Source: Nageia nagi (Eukaryota; Pinophyta). Taken from it: a stretch of DNA of 64,000 bases. Made by a program: the position numbers and the translations under genes. Numbering within the stretch: position 1 is the stretch's first letter; each line of letters starts with the position of its first letter. The stretch is taken from positions 202,306,001 to 202,370,000 of the forward strand of contig JBITNC010000001.1 of the NCBI GenBank assembly GCA_050084985.1. Direction: 5' to 3'. This document shows, one piece after another, positions 35,090 to 43,390 of this stretch. The notes under the pieces were generated by a model, which saw only the letters and a list, made by a program, of their open reading frames with translations, was not told where the DNA came from and ran no database searches.

Positions 35090-35980
35090 TACAACCCATC
35101 TTAAGTAAGCATGCACATGCCTTTGAGGAACCAATGGGCTTACCACCCCAGTGATCTCATGATCATGCTATCCAATTATTTTTAAGAATTTAACCATCAA
35201 ACATTCATCCTTATCGATGTCCTTATTTACAAAAAAATGAAATTGAAAAATTGGTTCAAGAACTATTGGATGTAGGAGTAATTTGACCTAATATAAACCC
35301 ATATTCTTCTCTAATTATATTAGTTTGTAAGAAATATGGCTCATGGCATATGTGTGCCCTCAACAAAATTACCATCAAGGATAAATTTCTCATATCAATT
35401 ATTGATAAATTATTAGATGAACTACATGGGGCAAGATATTTTTCCATGTTGGACTTGCAATTTGGGTATCACCAAATCTACCTTAAGGAGGAGGATATAC
35501 CAAAAACTATATTTTGCACCCATAAAGGCCATTATGAGTTCTTGTTCATGCCTTTTGGCCTCACAAATGCTCCATCCACATTTTAAAATTTAATGAATCA
35601 AGTGTTTTATCTATTCCTCAGGAAGTTCATTTTCATTTTCTTTGATGATATCTTGATCTACAATAAGACATGGTAAGAACATGTGGCACACATTGAACCA
35701 ACCTTAAAAATTTTGAAGGAACACTGGATATATGCAAAAAAATAAAAATTTTCATTTAGCAAGAGGGAAATTGACTACTTAGGCCATATTATATCTAAAG
35801 AGATAGTTAAGGTGGATCCACATAAGATTATTGACATGTAGAACTAGTATATTCCTACAACTTTGAAAAGTCTCTAAAGATTCTTGGGATTGATAGGCTA
35901 TTATAGGAAATTTATGAAATATTATGGTAATATTGTAGCACCTCTAACAATGTTGTTGAAAAATAATGCATTCCAATGGT
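35090..35980 (+). pseudogene. RT of the Reina-like element, cut by the copia insertion
   Basis: KNEIEKLVQELLDVGVI, then [55 protein letters not shown] and FIFFDDILIYN give the RT motifs in order, FFDD included. Thumb and connection motifs ([24 protein letters not shown]) follow. The sequence is interrupted at 35,985 in NNAFQWSL and resumes after the copia element at 41,095. Several TAG, TAA and TGA stops are present. Confidence 0.86.
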
Positions 35981-35985
35981 CCCTT

Positions 35986-36531
35986 TGTTAGAAAATGGAG
36001 ACTACAACTGACTAGAAAACAGAAAGCAGTTTCTTTCTGTTTAACACCAAATTTTAGTTGCCAAGAAGCCATGACACCTGGTTATCAGTTATAGAAGGGT
36101 TGGGGGTTACCTAACAACCTTCCTAATCCAAATTGGGTTTAAGTTGGGTTAGTTTGTACCTATAAATAAGAGGCTTGAGTTGAGGCATGTAGTATTATAG
36201 TTTTGACAGCAATTGTGAAGTAGATTGTGATTGTTGAGAGAGAGAGATTGTAGTGAGGTTTTGTTGTAACTCCAAAGTGAAGATTGTAGCAAGGTTATGC
36301 TGCTGGTTTGTTGCTTGGAGGAATTTGAAGAATGATATACAAAAGGGTTGAAAGCTTCTCCGTGGATGTAGCCTACATTGGGTGAACCACGTTATCTCTT
36401 GTGTCTCTCTTTGTGTGATTGATGTTCATGGTTATTTGATTTCAGTAGTATGCTTTGAATGTTGTTTCTTTTGCTAAGGAGTAAGAGAATTATTGATGCT
36501 CTTGCTTATATAAACTTATTTAATCCTAGCA
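35986..36531 (+). repeat. 5' LTR of the copia element
   Basis: 546 bp, TGTTAGAAAATGG to AATCCTAGCA (ACA in the 3' copy). TATAAATAAGAGG is at 36,161-36,173. A GA microsatellite lies near 36,236-36,246. The motif GGGTGAACCACGTTATCTC near 36,380-36,398 is the kind of U5 sequence often seen in plant copia LTRs. Confidence 0.95.
36161..36168 (+). promoter_or_regulatory. TATA box of the copia 5' LTR
   Basis: TATAAATA followed by AGAGGC. The identical box is at 40,719-40,726 in the 3' LTR. It should direct transcription of the genomic RNA from about 36,190-36,200. Confidence 0.7.
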
Positions 36532-36533
36532 AG

Positions 36534-36547
36534 TGGTATCAAAGATT
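36534..36547 (+). other. Primer-binding site of the copia element
   Basis: TGGTATCAAAGATTG begins two bases after the LTR. It matches the plant initiator methionine tRNA site (TGGTATCAGAGC) at 10 of the first 12 bases or better. Confidence 0.8.
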
Positions 36548-36609
36548 GTTGTTGTGTTGGGATTTTGTTGGTGAATCTTGTGTGTAGATTGGAAACCAGG
36601 AAGAGCACT

Positions 36610-37536
36610 ATGGCAAAAGAAGGGAGGATGAAGGTGGAAATATTTAATGGGCAAGGTTTTCAATTTTGGAAAATGCAAATGGAAGACTACCTCTACCAAA
36701 AGGATCTCTATCAACCTCTAGAAGATAAGAGTAAAAAACCCACTTCTATGAGTGATGAAGAATGGAACTTGTTGGATAGAAAGGCTTTGGGAGCTGTAAG
36801 ACTTTGTTTAAGTTCTAGTGTAGCTTTCAATATTTCCAATGAAACAACCACTAAAGGTGTAATGGATAAACTTGCTAAAATGTATGAAAAACCATCCACC
36901 TCAAACAAAGTATACTTAATGAAGAAATTGTTTAACATGAAGATGAATGAAGGTAGTTCAGTTCAAGACCATGTTAATGAATTTAACATAGTCACAAATC
37001 AATTAACTTCAGTAAAAATAGAATTTGAAGATGAAGTAAGAGCTTTGTTAATTCTATGTTCACTTCTAGATAGTTGGAATAGCTTTGTTATGGCTGTTAG
37101 TAATTCTTATTCTAATGCAAAATTGGTCTTTGATGAAGTTGTTGGAACAATTCTTAGTGAGGACATGAGGAGAAAGTCCATAGGAGAATGCTCCAATGCT
37201 GCTCTCACAGTAGAGGCAAGAGGAAGATCAAAGGAAAGAAGGAGAAGCAAGTCAAGAAGCAAATCGCAAGGAAGGTCAAAATCAAAAGGTAAAACTAAAT
37301 TGGAATGTTGGCATTGTGGTAAAAAGGGTCACATTAAAAGGGATTGTTGGAATAGAAAAGGAAAAGAAAGTGAAAGTAGTAATTATAATAATGAAAGCAC
37401 AAGTAACCAAGAGGCAAATATTGTTGGTGAATTAATTCAAGATGCTTTAATCATGTCTAATGAAAAGAATGATGATTATTGGGTTCTTGATTCCGGTGCT
37501 TCATATCATGCTACTCCACATAAGAACTATTTTTGA
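36610..37536 (+). CDS. copia gag and start of protease (open segment)
   Basis: Open from at least 36,565; I prefer the ATG at 36,610 (MAKEGRMKVEIFNGQGFQFW), which opens like other copia gags. Residues to about 200 are the UBN2-type gag domain, with NKVYLMKKLFNMKMNEGSSV and VQDHVNEFNIV. An Arg/Ser-rich basic stretch follows, then the zinc knuckle CWHCGKKGHIKRDC near 37,306-37,347, intact. The protease site DYWVLDSGASYHATPHKNYF ends the segment, with the catalytic DSG intact. A TGA at 37,534 interrupts it where Trp or Arg would be expected. Gag forms the particle; protease matures it. Confidence 0.9.
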   Translation: MAKEGRMKVEIFNGQGFQFWKMQMEDYLYQKDLYQPLEDKSKKPTSMSDEEWNLLDRKALGAVRLCLSSSVAFNISNETTTKGVMDKLAKMYEKPSTSNKVYLMKKLFNMKMNEGSSVQDHVNEFNIVTNQLTSVKIEFEDEVRALLILCSLLDSWNSFVMAVSNSYSNAKLVFDEVVGTILSEDMRRKSIGECSNAALTVEARGRSKERRRSKSRSKSQGRSKSKGKTKLECWHCGKKGHIKRDCWNRKGKESESSNYNNESTSNQEANIVGELIQDALIMSNEKNDDYWVLDSGASYHATPHKNYF

Positions 37537-38616
37537 AATTACACACATGGTGACTTTGGTCAAGTATTATTAGGTAATGAACACCCATGCAAGATTGTTG
37601 GTATTGGCAATATAACAATGAAATTACCTAATGGAACATAATGGACTCTTAATGAAGCTAGACACATTCCGGATCTTAAAAGAAATCTTATATCAACAAG
37701 TAAATTGGATAAGGAGGGCTATGTGATGACATTCGGGGATGCTAGTTGGAAAGTAACTAAAGGTTCAATGGTATTTGCAAAGGGAAATTTGGTGGGGTCT
37801 CTTTATTTGCTCACAAATGTCTTTGATTATTCATTGAATCTTGTTTCAATAGGAAATGATACATGACTATGGCATAATAGACTTGGACATATGAGTGAAA
37901 AAGTTATGAAAATGTTACACTCTAATGGTTCAATCCCTAATCTAAAAGAAGTTGATTTAGGATTTTGTGAAGATTGTGTGTATGGAAAACAAAAAAGGGT
38001 TAATTTTCTTAAAGTTGGCAATGAAAAGAAGAGTCACAAATTAGAGCTTGTTCATACAGATGTGTGGGGTCCTGCACAAGTTTGCTCACTTGGAGGCTTA
38101 TCTTATTTTGTCACTTTTATTGATGATTGTACTAGAAAGACATGGGTATACTATATTAAAAAGAAATCTAATGTGTTTGAAACATTTAAGAGGTGGAAGG
38201 CATTGGTTGAGAATGAAACTAATTCTAAGTTGAAATGTCTTAAGTCCGATAATGGTGGGGAATTTTGCAATAATGATTTTGATTCATTTTGTTCACACAA
38301 TGGCATTAGAAGGATTAAGGTGGTCCCTAGAACTCCACAGGAAAATGGGGTTGCAGAAAGAATGAATAGGACTATCTTAAAAAGGGCTAGAAGTATGAGG
38401 ATACATGTTGAGTTTCCTTTGAATCTTTGGGCTGATGCTATTGACACTGCTGTTTACTTGATTAACAGGGGTCCATCTATGGCTTTAGATGGAGGCATTC
38501 TAGAGGAGATGTGGACAGGTAAAAAGGTGAATTACTCATTCTTGAGAGTCTTTGGTTGTGAGGCTTTTGCACATGTTGATAAAGAGGATAGAAAGACACT
38601 TTATGCAAAATCATAA
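37537..38616 (+). pseudogene. copia protease end, GAG-pre-integrase and integrase
   Basis: Same frame as gag. It has stops at 37,639 (TAA) and 37,864 (TGA), then is open from 37,867 to a TAA at 38,614. LWHNRLGHMSEKVMKML with CEDCVYGKQKRVNF is the pre-integrase HHCC module. The integrase core has ELVHTDVWGPAQV, FVTFIDDCTRKTWVYYIKKK, CLKSDNGGEFCNNDF and RTPQENGVAERMNRTI, giving D, D and E of the catalytic triad. VYLINRGPSMALDGGILEEM and FLRVFGCEAFAHVDKEDR follow. The enzyme domain itself looks intact; only flanking stops break the polyprotein. Confidence 0.9.
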
Positions 38617-39389
38617 AAATGCTATTTTGTTGGATATGGTGTTAATGATTTGGGATATAGGTTATGGGATGTTGATAACCATAAAATCATTAGAAGTAGA
38701 GATGTTGTATTCAATGAGAAAAGCATGTATAAAGATAGATTGCAAAATGTTGAGGAACCCAAGTTTGTATCTCTAGAAGATGTTGATCAATATAAGGGTC
38801 CTGATAATAATAATGTTCAAGCATTCCACCACAAACACCTCAAACTTTGTCACTTAGAAGGTCCTCAAGGACTAGAAATCCTCCTAAATGATACTCTCCT
38901 ACTCTTTATCATATTGTTTATACTGATGGTGGTGAACCTGAATGTTTTGATGAAGCTATGCAGGGTGATACACAGATTAAGTGGGAGCATGCTATGAAGG
39001 AGGAGATGGAATCCTTACTTAAGAATCAAACTTGGAGTTTGGTTGAGCTTCCAGAGGGTAAGAAGGCACTTACTAACAAATGGGTGTACATGATAAAGGA
39101 AGAGGTAGATGGGTGACAAAGGTACAAGGCAAGACTTGTGGTAAAAGGTTTTGAACAGAAAAAAGGTATAGATTATAATGAGATCTTTTCTCCAATTGTT
39201 AAAATGACCTCGATTAGAGTAATACTGAGTCTTGTTGCTACTGAAAACTTGTTTCTTGAACAATTAGATGTAAAGACAGCTTTCCTTCATGGGGATTTGG
39301 AGGAGGATATTTATATGCATCAACCCGAAGGTTTTGAGGTCAAAGGTAAAGAAGGGTATGTATGTAAATTGGAAAAGAGCTTGTACTGA
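38617..39389 (+). pseudogene. copia integrase tail and RT N-terminal part
   Basis: It continues in frame as KCYFVGYGVNDLGYRLWDV, HKIIRSRDVVFNEKSMYKDR. Near 38,820 a frameshift moves the reading to another frame (PPQTPQTLSLRRSSRTRNPP). It then has TGA stops at 38,889 and 39,114, both where Arg CGA is likely. RT begins with WEHAMKEEMESLLKNQTWSL, YKARLVVKGFEQKKGIDYNE, FSPIVKMTSIRVIL and QLDVKTAFLHGDLEEDIYMH. A second frameshift near 39,387 (in SLYGLKQAP) ends this segment. Confidence 0.88.
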
Positions 39390-39430
39390 AGCAAGCACCT
39401 AGGCAATGGTATCATAAGTTTGACACTTTC

Positions 39431-40483
39431 ATGATAATAAATAAATTTGTAAGATGTCAATCTGATCATTGTGTGTATGTAAAGAAGACAACAAATGGCA
39501 ACTATGTAATCTTGCTTTTATATGTGGATGATATGTTGGTAGCAGGATCTAGTATGCAAGATATTGTTGATCTTAAGGAAAAGTTGGCTAATACTTTTGA
39601 AATGAAGGATTTGGGTGAAGCTAAACAAATACTTGGAACGAAAATAACAAGAGATAAACAAAACCACTTGCTTAGACTAAGTCAAGAAGATTATATTGAT
39701 AAGGTTCTTAAAAGGTTCAATATGAATAATGCAAAATCTATAACTACACCATTGGCAAAGCATTTTAAACTCACCAAACATTTAAGTCCTAAGACAGATA
39801 AGGAAAAGGAGTACATGACTAAAGTTCCCTATGCTTCGGTAGTTGGGAGTTTAATGTATGCAATGGTGTGCACTAGACCAGATATAGCACAAGCAGTGGG
39901 AGTGGTTAGTAGATTCATGAATAATCCAGGAAAAGGGCATTGGGAAGTAGTTAAATGGATCCTTAGGTATTTAAGGAGTACTTCTCATTACTCTTTATGT
40001 TTTGGTGGATCTAACTCTTGTTTGCAAGGTTATGTTGATTCTAACATGGCAAGTGATATAGATGGTGGGAGAAGCACTACAGGATATGTATTTACCATTG
40101 GAGGTACAATGATGAGTTGGATTTCAAAGCTCCAACAGGTTGTGGCTCTCTCCACTACTGAGGCAGAGTATGTTGCGATCACGGAGGCAAGTAAAGAATT
40201 GATTTGGTTGAAGAGATTGATGGAGGAACTGGGAAAGGTGCAGGAGGATGCAAAGCTATGGAGTGATAGCCAAAGTGCTATTCATCTTGCAAAGAACTCA
40301 GCCTACCATTCGAGAACCAAGCATATCAAATTGAGGTACCACTTCATCAGGACAGTGTTGGAGGATGGTTCAATCAGTTTGGGGAAGATTCACACATCTC
40401 AAAATCCTACGGACATGTTCACTAAAGTTGTTACAAAGGAGAAGTTGGGCTCTTGCTCAACTTGGATTGGTCTTAAGGAGTAA
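39431..40483 (+). CDS. copia RT C-terminal part and RNase H (open segment)
   Basis: 350 open codons. RT: DHCVYVKKTTNGNYVILLLY then YVDDMLVAGSSM (catalytic YVDD), FEMKDLGEAKQILGTKI, KVPYASVVGSLMYAMVCTRP. RNase H: GYVDSNMASDIDGGRSTTGY, ALSTTEAEYVAITEASKELI, LWSDSQSAIHLAKNSAYHSR and TKHIKLRYHFIR, with the catalytic D, E and D all present. It ends DMFTKVVTKEKLGS, the usual copia polyprotein end. The true start lies upstream in another frame, so this is part of a broken gene. Confidence 0.92.
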   Translation: MIINKFVRCQSDHCVYVKKTTNGNYVILLLYVDDMLVAGSSMQDIVDLKEKLANTFEMKDLGEAKQILGTKITRDKQNHLLRLSQEDYIDKVLKRFNMNNAKSITTPLAKHFKLTKHLSPKTDKEKEYMTKVPYASVVGSLMYAMVCTRPDIAQAVGVVSRFMNNPGKGHWEVVKWILRYLRSTSHYSLCFGGSNSCLQGYVDSNMASDIDGGRSTTGYVFTIGGTMMSWISKLQQVVALSTTEAEYVAITEASKELIWLKRLMEELGKVQEDAKLWSDSQSAIHLAKNSAYHSRTKHIKLRYHFIRTVLEDGSISLGKIHTSQNPTDMFTKVVTKEKLGSCSTWIGLKE

Positions 40484-40543
40484 AGGCCAAGATGAGAAGC
40501 TTTTGACCCTTGTTGCAAAGGAAGAAGTCTCCAAGTGGGAGAT

Positions 40544-41089
40544 TGTTAGAAAATGGAGACTACAACCAGCTAGAAAATAGAAAGCAGTTTCTTTCTGTTT
40601 AACACCAAATTTCAGTTGCCAAGAAGCCATGACACCTGGTTATCAGTTATAGAAGGGTTGGGGGTTACCTAACAACCTTCTTGATCCAACTTGGGTTTAA
40701 GTTGGGTTAGTTTGTACCTATAAATAAGAGGCTTGAGTTGAGGCATGTAGTATTGTAGTTTTGACAGCAATTGTGAAGTAGATTATGATTGTTGAGAGAG
40801 AGAGATTGTAGTGAGGTTTTGTTGTAAATCCAAAGTGAAGATTGTAGCAAGGTTATGCTGTTGGTTTGTTGCTTGGAGGACTTTGAAGAATGATATGCAA
40901 AAGGGTTGAAAGCTTCTCCGTGGATGTAGCCTACATTGGGTGAACCACGTTATCTCTTGTGTCTCTCTTTGTGTGATTGATGTTCATGGTTATTTGATTT
41001 CAGTAGTATGCTTTGAATGTTGTTTCTTTTGCTAAGGAGTAAGAGAATTATTGATGCTCTTGCTTATATAAACTTATTTAATCCTAACA
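40544..41089 (+). repeat. 3' LTR of the copia element
   Basis: 546 bp, the same length as the 5' copy, preceded by the purine tract AAGTGGGAGAT (40,533-40,543). It ends TTTAATCCTAACA before the CCCTT duplication. Confidence 0.95.
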
Positions 41090-41094
41090 CCCTT

Positions 41095-41440
41095 CAAGTT
41101 GAAGTAGCTTTCCTTAAGCTCAAGGATGTGATGTGTACCACCCTGGTATTAGTAATGCAACATTTTTCTAAATCCTTTGTGATAGAAAGTGATGCTTATG
41201 GAGTAGGAATCAAGATAGTATTGATGTAAGAGAGGCATCCCTTGGCATTCACTAGTAGAACACTCTCTTGTAAAAATTTGGGTAAATCCACCTATGAAAA
41301 AGAAATGCTTACCATCATTCATGCAGTTCAATGTTGGAGACCATATCTCATTGGTCACCATTTCATCATCCTCATGGATCATCATAGTTTGAATTTTTTT
41401 AGTGAGCAACATATTTCTATGTTTGAATAATAAAAATGGG
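41095..41440 (+). pseudogene. RNase H of the Reina-like element
   Basis: TLQVEVAFLKLKDVMCTTLV, FVIESDAYGVGIKIVLM, a stop, RHPLAFTSRTLSCKNLG, KSTYEKEMLTIIHAVQCWRP and FIILMDHHSLNFFSEQ. The first catalytic Asp (ESDAYG), Glu (YEKE) and Asp (MDHHSL) are kept. This directly continues the RT reading broken at 35,985, confirming the copia insertion point. Confidence 0.88.
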
Positions 41441-41469
41441 TGAAAAAACTATTGGGGTATTATTATGAG

Positions 41470-42985
41470 ATAGTATACTATAAAGGTAAAGAGAATGTGA
41501 TTGCTGATGCTTTTTTAATAGAAAATTTGAAGATCAAGTAGCACTACAAGCTCTTTCATATCCTATTCCATAATGGTTGGATAAAGTTAAATAGAAGTGG
41601 GTAGAGGATAGCTCCACTCAAAACAAATCACACAAGACCCCACAAGTAAACCACATGACACATGGCATGATGGTATTTTGAGATTCAAATATTAAATTTT
41701 GTTACTATCTCCTTCAAAATGTAAATTATAAATAATTATTGAATTGCATTCCACACCTACATTAGGACATGATGGATTTTTGAAAACTTACAAGCAGGTG
41801 GCATGATCATTCTATTGAGCAAGTATGAAATTGGATATCAAGTAGTTTGTGGTAGCTTTTGATGTGTGTCAATGATAAAAAGGTGAGATAGTGGGTACTC
41901 TGGGACTCCTACAACCTCTTCCCATACCTACTCATACATGTACTAATATCTCAATGGATTTCATTTAAGGCCTTACTAAATCCAATGACAAATTAGTTAA
42001 TCTAGTGATGGTTGATTGGTTATCCAAATATGCTTATTTTGGTTCATTGGCTCATCCATACAAGGTAGTGATAGTGGCATAATTATTCCTAGATATAATT
42101 TTTAAACTACATGGCATGCTAGAGATAATTGTCAATGATCATGATCCCACTTTTACAAGCCATTTTTGGCAAGAGCTTTTCAAGTTGCAAGGTACCCAAC
42201 TAAATATGACCTCAGCATATCACCAACAAATTCATGGTTAGCTTGAAATTATTAATAAATGTTTAGAAATATATTTATGCTATTTTGCTTTAGCATAACT
42301 TGTGAATTGAATATGATGGATTCCCTTGGTTGAGTGGTTGTATAATACATCTTATCATTCTAACAGCAAGATGACCCCCTATGAAGCAATGTATGGTCAA
42401 GCTCCACCAATAGTCACCTTGTATGTTGTAGGTATTAGTAAAGTTTAGGTAGTTGAATTAGCATTAGTTACTCAGGATGATATTCTTTGTTTGCTCAAGG
42501 ATAACCTTCAAATAGCCCAACATTGTATGAAGTAATAGGCTAATTAGCAACATGTGGAAAGGGAGTTCCAAGTATATGACATGGTTTTTTTAAGGCTACA
42601 ACCTTATGTCCAAAAATTCTTAAAAATAAAAGGCCTTAAAAAATTGGCCCCAAAGTGTTATGGTCCCTACAAGGTGTTACATTGCATTGGCCTAGCTCCA
42701 TACAAATTGAAGCTTCCTACTTCTTCCAATATTCACCTAGTGTTTCATGTCTCTTTTATCAAGAAAGTGGTTGGATCAAAGGTTTAGGTTTAGACATAAT
42801 TACCTAAGTTGTTAGAGGATGGATCAATGGTAGTCATACCTGAGGTAATTCTAGATCAATGTTCATGGTAGCTTCATAACTACTCCATCATATAAGTCCT
42901 TATGTAGTGGCAAGGTATGGCATCAGAAGATGCAACATGGAAAATAATTCATTAGCTATAATAATAGTTCCCACACTTTAAGCTT
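41470..42985 (+). pseudogene. Integrase and chromodomain of the Reina-like element
   Basis: The core is decayed but legible: LVNLVMVDWLSKYAYFG (first Asp), LEIIVNDHDPTFTSHFWQEL (second), then the LEIINKCLE block, and YNTSYHSNSKMTPYEAMYGQ. The open segment 42,554-42,787 has VYDMVFLRLQPYVQKFLKIK, KLAPKCYGPYKVLHCIG and SNIHLVFHVSFIKKVVG. A chromodomain remnant near 42,830-42,985 reads PEVILDQCSW, WQGMASEDATWK and FPHFKL. Stops are frequent. Confidence 0.85.
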
Positions 42986-43018
42986 TGAGGAAAAATCTTC
43001 ATCCCAAGAGGGGTGGCA

Positions 43019-43390
43019 TGTGAGGATCCCACATCCTAACATTTTAGTGTTAGTATTAGTATTTTAATTAAATTGTTATCCTATATTGTAATCTATAATA
43101 TTATAATTATAAGGGTGGGGCCTAATTTTGCATTACTATTAGGGCTAGGGTTAGTATATCATAAATAGGTATAAGTGTGTGGAGAAATGTATTTTAAACA
43201 TTATTTTTCACTTTTGGAGTTGTAAGGAGGTAGTCCCCTCAAAGTGACCTATGATTCTATTTATATTAATCAAAAATCCTATTCTTATATGCTTATTATT
43301 GCTATTAGATTAGTTATCATTTTCCTATTCAAATCAATATTTGTTTACATTTCTATAATATTTCCCTTTCATATTCATGGCATCATAACA
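43019..43390 (+). repeat. 3' LTR of the Reina-like element
   Basis: 372 bp, from TGTGAGGATCCC to CATCATAACA, preceded by the purine tract AAGAGGGGTGGCA. It is shorter than the 5' copy chiefly by one 36-bp gap. Confidence 0.88.

Larger units (their letters stand above)
35986..41089 (+). mobile_element. Ty1/copia retrotransposon, near full length
   Basis: A 5,104-bp element with perfect CCCTT duplications (35,981-35,985 and 41,090-41,094) and two LTRs of exactly 546 bp. By eye the LTRs differ at about 15 positions, so this is the youngest full element in the window. Primer site and polypurine tract are present. Gag-protease-integrase-RT-RNase H runs in copia order. About six stops and two frameshifts disrupt a single polyprotein. 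The protein resembles the Tork/Tnt1-like group. Confidence 0.95.
32329..43390 (+). mobile_element. Reina-like chromovirus (Ty3/gypsy) with nested copia
   Basis: The element is flanked by CATAT (32,324-32,328 and 43,391-43,395). LTRs are short (about 412 and 372 bp), starting TG(T/G)AGGATCCCACATCC. Gag, protease, RT, RNase H, integrase and a chromodomain occur in gypsy order on the plus strand; removing the copia insert leaves about 5.95 kb. Short LTRs, an initiator-Met-like primer site and a C-terminal chromodomain suggest the Reina lineage. All genes contain stops or shifts. Confidence 0.88.

Noticed and set aside
36565-36609. Upstream ATG of the copia gag frame
   Set aside because: It is in frame, but begins only about 18 bases after the primer-site core and its 15 extra residues do not resemble copia gag. 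The ATG at 36,610 opens like the family.
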